A stretch of DNA of 64,000 nucleotides from NCBI GenBank assembly GCA_017979445.1, contig CM030704.1:11329658-11393657 (forward strand), written 5' to 3'. How positions within the stretch are numbered: position 1 is the stretch's first letter; the number at the start of each line of letters is the position of its first letter. Source of the stretch: Akebia trifoliata (Eukaryota > Streptophyta > Magnoliopsida > Ranunculales > Lardizabalaceae). The position numbers were made by a program, and so were the translations under genes. Positions 22,509 through 33,694 of this stretch are shown here, piece after piece. Under the pieces are notes generated by a model. The model worked only from the letters and a program-made list of their open reading frames with translations, was not told the origin of the DNA and ran no database searches.

Positions 22509-22709
22509 TTAAGTTGAAAACCCGAAAAGGGCGACTTAGGTAAAAATTAAGACAAGCTCGCAAGGTTAAAATTTTGAAAGGATGACTTTGGCAGCAATCA
22601 GAGCAAAGAAAAAAGAAAAGAAAGCTCGCTAGATTGAAAACCTGAAAAGGCAATCTAGGCAAAAGCTAGAGCAAGCTCGCTAGATCAAAAACTTGAAAAG
22701 ACGATCTAG
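22509..22709 (+). repeat. Array of four GNRA-type hairpin units
   Basis: Units at 22509-22539, 22562-22589, 22629-22658 and 22680-22709. Outer stems are TTAAGTTG/CGACTTAG, AAGGTTA/TGACTTT, CTAGATTG/CAATCTAG and CTAGATC/GATCTAG. Inner loops include CCC-GAAAA-GGG and CCT-GAAA-AGG. Each unit is followed by an AAAATTAAGACAAGCTCG-like spacer. Changes on one side of a stem are matched on the other. Confidence 0.88.
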
Positions 22710-23508
22710 GAAGAAGTTAGAACAATAAAGAAAAACAGAAGAAAATCTCAGAAAGTTCGAGCCGAGACATTTAAAGTCTGAATAATCAAGTTCAACACTT
22801 AGCTTAAACCAGGCAAAGACTCAAAAGCCACAAATATCTTATCTACAATGGATCTGAAAATTTTTACTTTTCGAAGTGAATAAAGGGGGTGAAGGGTGAA
22901 TTTCATGATGAGTCTCAAAAGGAAATGTTTTGCTCTCTTGAGCCTGACTCAAAATCTTCAATCAAAATTAAAAGTTGAATCTTTATTGTGCTTGTGGTAA
23001 TCAAATATTTCAAACCTTCACACAAAGGGTACCTTTTTTCTTCTCTGATATGTAGTTTCCCCCTTATATTAAGGACATTTTTATTTTTACGAAATGTGTT
23101 CAATACAATGTTTTCTGTCAAACTAGGAGCATTTTTTATCTCAAGCCTTATCAATGTTAATCCTAAAGGATAATGGGAACCTTGGATTTAAGGTTACCCT
23201 CTTGATAGCCATTTTTTTTGGAAACCCCTGAGGTACAAAGAAATTAAAAAATTCATAAAATTTTTGAAAAATTTTGATGTTCAAGCAGAAACGTTTCTTA
23301 TCTCACATTTGGTTTTACCCAGAGATTAACTCATTACCCTTTCACCTAGAATAGAAGATAATGCATTATTTCTTTCCCAGATTCAATTATTTTTTCCCAA
23401 ATCTATTCCTTCTCAGATTCAATCATTATTTCCCAGATCTATACATTCCCAGATTCAATCATTCTTTTCCAGATTCATTCATTTCTTCCCAGTTTTACTT
23501 AGTCATAT

Positions 23509-23991
23509 GCCGCCGAGGGTTTTCTCGAAATTATGCTCAGATGCTGTCAAAGGTTTTCTCGGAATTATGCTCAAATGTTGCCGAGGGCTTTCTCAGAATT
23601 ATGCTCAGATGCCATCAAGGGCTTTCTCAAAATTATGCTTAGATACCACCGAGGGTTTTCTTGGAGTTATGTTCAGATGCCGCCGAGGGTTTTCTCAGAA
23701 TTATGCTCAGTTATGCTCAGATACCATCGAGGGTTTTCTGGGAATCATACTCAGATACCACCAAGGGTTTTCTCAGAATTATGCTCAGATGCTGCCGAGG
23801 GTTTTCTTGGAATTATGATCAGATACCGCCGAGGGTTTTCTCGGAATTATGCTCAGATGCCGTCGAGGGTTTTCTCGGAATTATGCTCAGATACCGCCGA
23901 GGTTTTCTCGGGATTATGCTCAGATACCATCAAGGGTTTTCTCGGAATTATGCTCAGATACTGCCGAGGATTTTTTCGGAATTATGCTTAG
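23509..23991 (+). repeat. Fourteen 34-bp tandem units
   Basis: The unit is built on GCCGCCGAGGGTTTTCTCGG followed by AATTATGCTCAGAT. Twelve of the fourteen units are exactly 34 bases; one has an 10-base insertion repeating TTATGCTCAG and one lacks a base. CCGAG and CTCGG can pair around GGTTTT, so each unit can form a small hairpin. Units alternate between GCC/GCT and ACC/ACT starts. Confidence 0.93.
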
Positions 23992-24340
23992 TTTACACCC
24001 AGATTATGCTCAGCTTTATGCTTAGATTTTTCTTAATTTATGCTCAGATCTAACTCAAACTATCTTTGAGATTTATCTCATTTTCGAGTACACACACTTG
24101 CACATTTGTTCCATTAGTCAAGGAGAATTTTCTAAATTCAAGGATCTAACACTGTTAGTGAGAGCTCGCGCTCGAGGACCTAATAACTTTTAGTTCGGGA
24201 AGAGCTCGCCCTCAAGAATCCAAACGTCCAGACGAATTGCTAAATCAGGCTGCAAAATGAACTGTCATTAGCTTTGACATTCGGATATTGTACTATCTAC
24301 CGAAATAGATTTGCTATCTAGTTTACTTCAACCCTCTGCC

Positions 24341-24353
24341 AAAGAGGGGCATC
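24341..24353 (+). other. Polypurine tract of element B
   Basis: AAAGAGGGGCATC directly before the LTR start TATAGACACCCC. It is the same tract as in elements A and C. Confidence 0.85.
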
Positions 24354-25811
24354 TATAGACACCCCATTTTTGTACTCACCTGATTAATCAACTCGTTAAT
24401 CTGGTTGCAACGATTCCCAATGATGGATGATTATTCCAATGCTTTATTTTGTTATTAGATGTGTTTCAGAAATTCAGATGAAGTATCTCAAACTAACAAA
24501 ACTTTAGAAACCACGCTACGCTAGGAAAGTATAACCCCAAAAAACATAGAAATTATCATTTTTCAGACAAAAAGAAGCTTTACGATAAAAATTACTAAAA
24601 ATGACCAAATTACCAAAATAACCCTAACATCAAAACATCCTTAGACCCCCCTTATGCTTAGGAAAATCCTTTCAAACACATAAAATAACAAATTGAAACC
24701 AAAAAAATTATTTCACAAATTTTCACCAAATTTGACAAAATTACGAAAATGCCCCTCATAAAGTTCATGATCATTTCGCACAAAAAATTTCATAAATGAC
24801 AAACCAATATTCCCATTGAATTCCTTACGAAAAATCGATTCCAAAATATCCTGGAACATTGAAAAACGATTTAAAACACAAAAAGTCCTTTCCGAGAGCA
24901 AAAGGATAATTTTACAATTTTAATAATTAAAATTTTAAAATTAATTAATGTAAAGTGAAATCCTAATTAAAATCTAGTTAATCAAGTAAGACTTAAGTCA
25001 AAATCCTACAATCAAGTCAATCAAGTGAGACTTAAGTCAAAATCCTAATCAATCTAATAAGACCAAAGTCAAAATCCTAATAGAATTCTAATTAAACTCT
25101 AAAACTCTAATAGAATTCTAATTAAACTCTAAAACTATCTAAAAGAATTCTAATCAAACTCTAAAACTATCTAAAAGAAACATAATATAACTTTAAAACT
25201 ATCTAAAAGAAACATAATCTAACTCTAACTTTATCTAAAAAGTTCTTAAAAAAATTTATAAATAGGGGTCTCCACACCCTAATCTCGTATCCAAGAGAAA
25301 ACCCTAGAAAAAATAGGTCAATGAGGCTCCCCAACCTTCCTAAAACCTTAATTTTGACCTAACCCTTTACCTATCATCCACCCCAATTTTTGCTCAAAAA
25401 ACACCCAGAAATCCATCAAAAATTAGGAAGCACTTAGATCTAAGGAGAAAATACTTCATCTTGAAGATCTGAAGTGGATCCAGTGGAATCTCTCCGCCAG
25501 CTCTGAGGGAACTATCGTTGTGATCATCTAGGTATTTTTCATTCTTATTTTTTTAATTATTTATTTAGGTCGTTTAGCAATGTAGTTTTATTTGGAAAAA
25601 CTAGAGACCGGCGTTTGCCGGGCGGGGTTAGTACCTAACACCTTCCAACCCCGTAACGCTATCCCCGGATCCGTATTTTCTTTTGTAGATTAGTGTTATT
25701 TACTTTTTAGAGTCAATGTTCGGTTCCTAGACCGTAATAACTAGGTGACGACTCCCAAACCTCAAAAATCAAAAGCGGATCCGCACACCTCGCGGATCGA
25801 GGGTGCTTTCA
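24354..25811 (+). repeat. Element B 3' LTR
   Basis: 1458-bp LTR starting TATAGACACC (the canonical TG is mutated to TA) and ending GGTGCTTTCA. It is the reverse complement counterpart of A's LTRs. It has U3 motifs at 24511-24529 and 24651-24668, TATAAATAGGGGTC at 25257, and a U5 block at 25605-25780 (GTACCTAACACCTTCCAACCCCG). It is followed by CCTAT (25812-25816), the presumed target site. Confidence 0.9.
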
Positions 25812-25914
25812 CCTATTAAGTCCTTTAGAATGCTTATTGACCCGGTTTAGGTGTAGGAAACTAAGAAGTTGTCGAGCTGAATATTCAAGATCATCAAGAA
25901 AAAAGGGAAGTCCG

Positions 25915-26084
25915 CTAAATTAAAAATTCGAAAGAGCGACTTAGGCAAAAGTTAAGGCATAACCACTAAAAAGAAGGCCTGCTAGGTTGAAAACCTGGAA
26001 AGACGACCTAGGAATACGTTAAGATATTCTCAGAAAAAAGAAAAGTAAAATCCACTAGGTTGAAAACCTGAAAAGGAAACCTAG
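25915..26084 (+). repeat. Array of three GNRA-type hairpin units
   Basis: Units 25915-25944, 25982-26011 and 26055-26084. Stems are CTAAATT/GACTTAG (one mismatch), CTAGGTTG/CGACCTAG and CTAGGTT/AACCTAG. Inner loops are TTC-GAAA-GAG, CT-GGAA-AG and CCT-GAAA-AGG. Confidence 0.85.
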
Positions 26085-26771
26085 GCAAAAATTAGGACAC
26101 TAAAAAAAGGAAATGAAAAATTTCAATGAGAAGAAAAATTCAGAAAGAAGTTTACAAGGAATTATAGAAAATTATTCAAGCTACAACATTCATTTTTCAG
26201 CCAAGAATTCACATCCGATGAAGACAATGTTGAAGTTGACGAAACTTGAAAGTTATCTTAAGCATGTCAGATCTTTAAGAGTATGTTTACTTGTCCAAGT
26301 ATTCACTAAAGGAAAGTATAGAAGCATCTACCACTTAGAGGAGAAATATCTTTTATTCCAACAATTATCAAGATTTTAAGTCCAGCTCAAGCATTATTCA
26401 AAAGAAATTTGAAAGAAAATGATCAAATTCCTTATCGTACATATGATAATCTTAAGAGTCTTGAAAAAATAAAAGAATGTCAAATTTTCTATCTGTCATT
26501 TATCAGAGTTCATAGTTTTGGTCCATACTTTTCAAAAGCAATCCATTCTATCAATTTCGTAGTCAAGTTTCAGTTAGAAGTCAACCTTGAAACTAGGGGA
26601 ATTTTTGAAAGTCATTATGATTCTAAAATTTTATTGTTAATCACATGATAAAAAGGAAAATCTTACTCAAAAGTCTAAAAGTATGGTGGAGCCCAATGCT
26701 ATGAATCCAGATGCATGATAAGCCAAAAAAGGTCTGATTTTTCAATCTTTCAGTTCGACAATACCGAGGTT

Positions 26772-27058
26772 CTAACTAACCTAAGTCTAAGAAGCGTGGC
26801 TCTAGCAAGTTTGAGTCCGAGAAACGAGACTAACTTTTTGATATCATAAAATATGAGTCCAGGTAGGATTTTGATAAGGTCCTCCAAACCCAAGCTAGAG
26901 AAACGTGGTTACAATAAATTCTAGTAAATGAGACTCCAATTTTTTATTAAGGATTTTAGTTAGTTTCTACAAACCTAAGCCCGAGAAGCGTGCTCTGATA
27001 AGTTCGAGTCTGAGAAGCGAGACTCCAACTTTTTAAATCATAGAATATGAGTTCAGGT
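26772..27058 (+). repeat. Three ~85-115-bp tandem units
   Basis: Units share AAACC(T/C)AAG, GAGAAGCGTGGCTCT, GTTCGAGTCCGAGAAACGAG and ACTCCAACTTTTT. They match the longer array at 34575-35260. GAGTC and GACTC within each unit can pair around CGAGAAACGA. Confidence 0.85.
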
Positions 27059-27338
27059 GGCTAAGACCTCTTTTGCACTAGCTCCTCAAGCCACTCAGTT
27101 CTCACAAGCCAAGCCTAGGAGATAATTCACCTATCTTAAAATGTTCCTTAGTATCGCCTTACAAAAATTGATGAAAACGGGATTACTGACACCATTGCAA
27201 CCTAAGTCATTTCCTAATCCTCTCCTTCCAAACTTGGATAATGGGAAATTTTGTGAATTCCATCAGATGCCTAGTCATGTTCTTGGAAGGTGTATTACTC
27301 TCTGTCATGTTATTCAAGATTTGATTGAACAAGGAAAG
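27059..27338 (+). pseudogene. Tat gag C-terminal fragment, left part
   Basis: The open frame 27141-27368 begins in real gag: LQKLMKTGLLTPLQPKSFPN, then FCEFHQMPSHVLGRCITL and HVIQDLIEQGK. The C..FH...(S)H....C pattern and IQDLI helix match element A near 13700-13640. Reading ends at 27338, where a solo LTR inserts after GAAAG; the last residues of the frame come from the LTR. The gene continues at 31275. Confidence 0.85.
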
Positions 27339-30300
27339 TATAGACACCCCATTTTTGCATCTACCTAATTCGACAATTCGTCTTCCGGTTACCGTGAATT
27401 CCTAATGATGATTGCAAAGAACTCGAAGGCTTGTGAGTACTATCCCTAATTCCCTTCGTTTCCACTCTTTTCATCTCCCCTACTCGTTACGACCCGACAT
27501 AGAAATGTACGCACGCTTAGGATCGCCATACGTCACACCCGATTTAGCAAGCACGTACGTTTAGGTTCGCTACACAGTTTGATAACCTAGAGACCTCGCT
27601 ACGTTAGGAAAATACGACTTTGAAATATAGAAATAATCACGTTGAAACTGAAAGAAACCTCACGTTAAAATTCGTAAAAATCTGCAAATATCGACAAAAT
27701 GACGAAAATACCCTCATAAATTTTGGACATCCGAAAGACCTCGAAAGTACCTCCATTGCATTCAAAATATGATTTTGAGTCTAACGGGACCCAAACCGTC
27801 GAAAATAGAGAAATTTAGGAAAAATCATAAAAATGACCGAAATGCCCCTCGACCTCCAAACTCAACTTAGAGACCTCGATCGCTAGGAAAATGGAACAAA
27901 ATTCAAACCTAATTAAAAATCCAATTTAAACTAAAAACTAAAATTTAAATTAAAAAATCAAACAATTCAAATAAAGTAATTCCAAAGAATTCAAACTCAA
28001 ATTAAAAATTAAAATTAATATCAAGTAGTAATTAAAATTAAACAATTAATCAACCAAAATTAAACAATCAAAATTAAAATTAAAAATAAAAAACAAACAA
28101 TGAAAATAAAATCGAAATCTAATCAACAAAGTTAAAATTCAAAATCGAACCCAATCAAAAAATTTTAAAAAATCGATCAACCAATGGAACCAAATTTAAA
28201 ATTTAAAATCGAATCCAATCAAAATCAATCAATCAAACGAAACCTAATCAATTAACCCAACGAAAATGAAATTGACTAATCAAACAATCGATCAAATCAA
28301 TAAATTAAATCCAACTAAGAAATTTTCAAATTAAAATTGATCAACCAAAATAAAATTTTAATCAATCGACTCATTCAAAATTCATATTTTAAATTAAACT
28401 TAAAATAAAATTATATAATCAACTAAAATGAAAAATCAAATTAAAACTTAAATCAAAACGTCGAAGAAACCCAATTAGAATCAAAATTAGATTTATCGAT
28501 CGCCATTCATTAACGGGGGACTACTAATGCGGTACAAGTAGCGGGGCATCAGCCCACCTCCATTCTCTTAGAAGAAGGAAAGTGAACAACGTGTAAAAGA
28601 GAGAATTAGAAAGAAACTGAAATAGAAGTTGAGTTCTATTTAAAGAGAGAGACGACTTTCTTCTTCTCGATCGATTTTGGACTCTCTCTGCCCTTCTCCC
28701 TCTCCACGTTGTCTTCTACAGGCCCTCTACAGCATACCCAGCGGGCTATCTTCTTCGTTTGGGAAGAAAACCTTTCTCTTCAATCTTCCTCTTTCTCTCT
28801 GTTATACTCTCTTCCTGCTACACCATTAGAACATCTCCCATATTGTCTGCAACAGCCCTCATAGTTCACATCTTCTACAGTCCACGTTTCCTCTCCAGCA
28901 TCACCCACAGTAGCCCTTACTGCATCTCTTCTTCTTATCTCACTATTGGACCACCCAAGCTTGCTACCCCCCACACATCTTCCTCTTTTGGCTGCCCCAA
29001 CACCCCAAATCCCTCTAACATTGTTGCAACACTACCTTGTAGTCCCTTCAATACAGCCCCCTCTTTCTCACGTTCTGCACATCCTTCAACACAGTCCCCT
29101 CTCTTTCACGTTCTACCCTTCAACAGCTCCTTCACCTTCTTCTGTGGCTGAATCTGTCACACCACTGTGCTGTAGTTTGTCCATTATAGCACCTACAACG
29201 CCCAATCCTTCGTCTCTCTTTCACGCTCTATCCTACAACAGCCCCTTTCATCTTCATCGAATCCATTGCAACACCTTCAACAGCCTCGCTGTATCCACAT
29301 CACCGTCCAACAACCATCACAGTCATCATATTCTTCATTGTAACACAGCCATTCATAGCGCTGTAACATAGCCCCTTGGCTACCCAGTCTCTTCATGCCA
29401 TTGCTATAACGCTTCTCTCGGTACCTTTGTCTCTCGCATCCTCACAACAACAAATATTCACAGGTCTTTGGGTCATACCTGAAGGAATTAACCCACTGTT
29501 CTCAGCTCGATAAGTAAGTTTATGTTTTGGTTTATATATTTATTTATTTGTATTGTTCCTCTTTTCATATATGTATTCTCCATTTTTTTTTTTTTTTTTA
29601 TTTTTTATATATCTTTTCTTTTTTCCCTTTTCTTTATGTTTTTTTATTTATTTTCATATTTTTTTTAATAGGATTAGGGAGATATGTATTTTATGTGTTT
29701 TAGTTTTTTTTTTTATATTTTTTATAGGTAGGACTAGGAGGTTTTCTTTTTATGAAGTTTTTTTTATATATTTTTCATGTTGATAAGTTAGGATAGTTTT
29801 TTTTATTCTTCTCTATGTTTTTTGCATTTTTTATTATTAGGAGAATTTTCTCTTTTGTATTATTTTTCATTATTTATTCGTCTTTGTATGTCAATAGGGT
29901 TCCCAAGTATTCGTTGTGTATATTTGCTTAATTTATTTTTTTTTTTATTCGTATCGTTTTTCCATATTAATAGGCTAGGGGGATATTTTTAGGCTTGATA
30001 TTACTCTTTTTTTTTTTTTTTGTTGGTTTTTATTGTATTTCATTTTTATCTTTGCATGTTGGTAGGATTATAGGATTTTTTTTTATCGTGATTGTTAGGA
30101 TCGAGTCGGATTTGCATAATCTATGATGATGTTCGAGTTCTTTGTGTTATTTTAAGATCTTTCCATGTATCGATGTATTCCTTGAATTGATAGCTATGCA
30201 TGTTATTGAATGATAACTATTTCGACCAAATCAAAAATCATGCGTGCGTGCCCGTTTGGTTATTCTAGGGATTCATGACTATGAGAATTTTCTTATGATT

Positions 30301-31269
30301 TTTTTTTTTTTTTAACTTGGAAATTTTTCTTGCAATTATATTTGTCAATTTCCAATTTGTTGATTCCTAACAAATTCATGATCTTCTAATTTGGGACTTC
30401 ATTTTTTATAACTCTTCTTTTAGAAAATTATTGGTGAATCATTGGAAGATTTGTATTCGGAAACTTTCTAACATGAGATTGCATGATTTTTTTCTATTTT
30501 GGGAGAATGTACATTCATGGATTTCTAATTTAGAAATTCATATTTCAAAATTTCCCAATTTGAAAGATTTTACGTTCTCATATTTAGAAGGTTCAAATTT
30601 GGAAATTTACATTTTTTGGAATGTTCTATTTTAGAAAATGTATCTTTCTAAATTTTTAATTTAGGGATTTAGTACATATCTCTTGAATCCTAATTTAGGA
30701 AATTTTACATTCTTAATTTGAAAATATTAAGTCCCAATTTGACAGGTTTCTATTTGTAATCTTCCGATTCAGAATATTCTCATGATTTTCTATTTTGGAC
30801 AGTTTAAGGAATATTTGCAGGTGGAGTTTCTTAATTGATCTCAGGTCATGGAGTCAATTAGGACTTTTTCAAACCCTTCCACATTTTGTGGAATTCAAGG
30901 AAGAACCATGTGATGATTGGGATAATTTTTTAGTCATAGGATTTAGTTGGAAAGCCCAACATAAATTGATGATGATGATGATTGGACTGTGACCTTGACC
31001 GTAGTCTCTGTATATTGACCATAGGATGATTTTGGATTGTAGTAGAGACTGATCATCTTGATCGGGCGGGTTCGGTGCCTAACACCTTCCGAAACCCGTA
31101 ACCTGACCCTTTACCTATTTCTTTGATCCGTGGATCGACCCATATCCATTTGGAGTTATTTATGGTTCCTAGACCTAAACTAGGTGGCGACTCCTATTTT
31201 TCAAAAGTCCCCCATTAATAAATCGGACCCCTATCCACTATTTAGTGAAGAAGGGTCGAGGGGATTTCA
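27339..31269 (+). mobile_element. 3.9-kb solo LTR, Tat-like family
   Basis: 3931 bases from TATAGACACCCC to GGATTTCA, flanked by a perfect GAAAG duplication (27334-27338 and 31270-31274), with no internal region: a solo LTR left by LTR-LTR recombination. It shares the start and the ACGTTAGGAAAATA motif (27597-27613) with the other Tat LTRs, and the U5 block GGTGCCTAACACCTTCCG (31073-31090). Inside are an AATTAAAA/AATCAA-rich zone (27890-28450), a likely TATTTAAAG promoter at 28638-28646, a pyrimidine-rich transcript-like zone (28660-29500) and a T-rich zone (29540-30080). Ser/Pro-rich frames at 28759-29371 follow from the pyrimidine bias. Confidence 0.9.
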
Positions 31270-31274
31270 GAAAG

Positions 31275-31373
31275 CACAATATACATACTTCTATTGTGCC
31301 TAATGTTAAAACTAATCATTTACCTACTTTTCAAAATCAAGCTAATGGAGATCTCGTTACCGACCAAATAACT
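31275..31373 (+). pseudogene. Tat gag C-terminal fragment, right part
   Basis: After the solo LTR the frame reads SIVPNVKTNHLPTFQNQ. It lines up with the residues after IDNKKVT in element A's gag, so this is the continuation of 27059-27338. It runs into a second insertion after CAAGT (31374-31378). Confidence 0.65.
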
Positions 31374-31378
31374 CAAGT

Positions 31379-32071
31379 TGATGTTCCCAAGTCTTCACAA
31401 GAACCATTGTAAGGAATTGGCGGACTGATAACTAGGATAATGACAAAGATGATGGAAGAGACATTACACGTCTTGATTGTGGAAGTACAATACAAGGAGG
31501 CCATTCTAGAATATTCTAAGACCAACTTTAGAGATGTCAAAGTTTCACCACGGATGGTCAATTATCTTTTTGTGCAAGGGAGTGATTTGTAAGAACAAAT
31601 TGGATGCAAGGGTTAATTGGGAGTTGATATTCTAATTGTCTTAGTTTTGGTCTTTTATTTTCAAAGGACTAATTAGAGCCAATCTTGATCTAATTTGTCT
31701 ATAAAAGGGCACCTTATGTTGTATTTTGAACACAATTGACAATTTACATTTTATGAGAATTGAAGTTTCTTCAAGAACTTTGTTTTGTTTCATGTGATCT
31801 AGTTTGAGTTCTTTATGAGATATTTATGAGTTATTTATGAGTTCTTTATAAGTTCTTGATTGAGTTCTTGATCGAGTGCATGAATCTTCGACTTATCAAA
31901 GGAGTGATCATCCTTTGTGGTATCTCAAGGTTGGGGTTTTAAGGACATAGCTTCCTTAAGATTCTAATCCGATCAACATTATCTTTTGTTTTTACACAAC
32001 TTTTGTTTCCTTCGAAGTAAAAGATTCCTAGAGGAGGTCATCAAGAGGAGTTTCCAAGAGGAATCATATCA
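31379..32071 (+). mobile_element. Chromovirus solo LTR (0.7 kb)
   Basis: 693 bases, TGATGTTCCC to CATATCA, flanked by a perfect CAAGT duplication (31374-31378 and 32072-32076). It is homologous throughout to the LTR at 38631-39299. TATAAAAGGGC at 31700-31710 is the likely promoter; a GAGTTCTTTATGAG-type repeat lies at 31810-31885. No primer site follows it. Confidence 0.9.
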
Positions 32072-32076
32072 CAAGT

Positions 32077-33591
32077 TCTACCCACTTTGTACCTGATATC
32101 CTTATCCAGACCCGAGTCAATTAACCCAATTTCCTTCATTACTCGGTTGATTTTAATAGTGTACCCTCACTATGCCAAGATGAGCATATCTACCTTGAGA
32201 CAGTGACAAAATTAGAAGACAAGGAGATTATTGAAGCAATGGGTTACTCAGCATCGAACATGCTATAATCAGAACATGAAGAGGTAGCAAGAGCAGATAA
32301 GCTCAAGTCATCCATTGTGAAGATATCCAAAGTGGCATAGATCCCAGGAGTATGTCTAATCTTCCCACTTTGTAGTTGAGTACCCCTAAGTTTCAGTTCA
32401 ATTTTATCAATCTTTGAGTTTAGTTAGTTATTTTGCTTATGTTAAGCCTTTGTAATTTTCGAGCTTTAGTCGAGCTTGCCAATCTATGTTTTTTTATTCC
32501 AATAAATAAATAAGTCTTCTGATTATCATGCGCGTAATAACGATTTGAGCATAATATCAAACATGAAGAATGACTTAGAACTCACTAATCGAACTTGATA
32601 AATATTGGAATTAAAGAGTACACTCAATAAATGGAAATTTATACTGCATTATCATTAGGTAAACATGAGAAAACGATAAACTTACTAAAGAAATTAAATA
32701 GTGTTCTGGCATAGATCTATGAGAATATGTTAGTTATAAGCACCATGTTGCCTTTTATCAATCAAATATCACCAAAATAGATCAAGACATAAAGTCAAGG
32801 GTGATTTTAAAAGTCAAAGTTTATCGATCAAGAATGATGTAGTTGAAACCATTGACCAAGATATTAAGACCCACAAGAATGATCCATCATACTACTCCTT
32901 TAAAAGAGAAATGTTGTCATTCACAAAAGAATAAAAGATTTTTTTAAGTTCTGAAAGCGTTGACCGAGTCAATGTCAAATAAAAAGAATTTAGTCATACT
33001 TGATTTCACAAAGAAGATTGAAGGTTATTCATCCTTAAAAAAAGACCTTACTCGATAGAGCAATCAAGACATCGAGTTCCTAGAACCTTGACCAAATCAA
33101 GTAGCATTTCACTAAAGGAGGCCTTATTTGGTCGAACAATTTTCCTATCTTACAAAGAAAAAGATAACCTTCTTTAGTCCCTCGCAGCCTCTAAACAATC
33201 AATAGCTACTTTTTTCTAAACTATACCAACCAATCTCGAGAGGGAAATCTTTGTATGAACTACATTTTGACCTGATCCCAAAAGAAAATTTTGGGGTACA
33301 TAGGCAACCTGAGAAGTTACTTTAGGCCCGATCATACAAAAAAAATGTATTCTCTTAAGAAAAGTGTCATCAAAAAAGGAAAATCACTTATTGAAATGTT
33401 TAAAAGAAAAGAATGTCAAACTAGGGGCATTAGAAAAAAAATCAAAAGAATTTATAGAAAATAAAATAATGCCAAATTATGGCATTAAAAAAAATCAAAA
33501 GAATCGACAAAAAAGAGAGAATATCATACTCGATGCATTTTGGGAAGTCGAGCCTAATACCTTTTTCTTTCTAACTCATGTCCTAAGCCCA
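32077..33591 (+). other. Decayed Tat element C internal region
   Basis: No intact frame. Short protein-like pieces (for example near 32180-32290) cannot be assigned. The C-terminal integrase wording survives weakly near 33080 (ACCTTGACCAAATCAAG). The conserved 3'-UTR block is at 33231-33330: GAACTACATTTTGACCTGAT, GGCAACCTGAGAAGTTAC, GGCCCGATCA. Most of protease, RT, RNase H and integrase is missing. Confidence 0.55.
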
Positions 33592-33694
33592 CCTATTAAG
33601 TTTTCTTGAATGCTTATTGACTCGGTTAAGGTGTAGGAAACTAAGAAGTTGTCAAGTTGAATATTCTAGATTATCAAGAAAAAAGGGAAGCCAG

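Larger units (their letters stand above)
22010..24340 (+). other. Element B 3' untranslated region
   Basis: 2.3 kb from the integrase stop to the polypurine tract. It has the conserved block at 22131-22226 (GAACTACGTTTTGGTCTGAT, GGCAACCTGAAAAGTTAC, GGCCCGACCACA), a hairpin array (22509-22709) and a fourteen-unit 34-bp array (23509-23991). Stretches at 22740-23500 and 23992-24340 hold no convincing gene. The frames at 23361-24053 are translations of the 34-bp repeat; because 34 is not a multiple of three, all frames share the same three peptides. Confidence 0.8.
25812..27058 (+). mobile_element. Tat element E, 3'-UTR fragment
   Basis: About 1.25 kb collinear with 33592-34975 of element C. It has the same CCTATTAAG start, hairpin array (25915-26084), a shared middle stretch (26110-26650, matching 33910-34440) and the start of the ~110-bp array (26772-27058). 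The open frames at 26113-26648 recur in C with frame-breaking changes and are not genes. At about 27058 it switches abruptly to gag sequence, so a deletion joined two parts of Tat copies. Confidence 0.75.

Noticed and set aside
23509..23991. Regular array that could be taken for a CRISPR
   Set aside because: Units are contiguous with no unique spacers, in a plant retrotransposon UTR.
23361..24053. Overlapping plus-strand frames of 93-152 residues rich in RGFSRNYAQ
   Set aside because: They are translations of the 34-bp tandem array; the same peptides appear in all frames, with no start, domain or homologue.
26113..26648. Two plus-strand frames of 88 and 79 residues
   Set aside because: The same sequence in element C (33910-34440) has frame-breaking changes, and it lies in a 3' UTR.
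28759..29371. Ser/Pro-rich frames of 130 and 141 residues
   Set aside because: They overlap in different frames within a CT-rich zone inside a solo LTR, which explains the composition.
29553..29783. Phe-rich frame
   Set aside because: Encoded by a poly-T zone.
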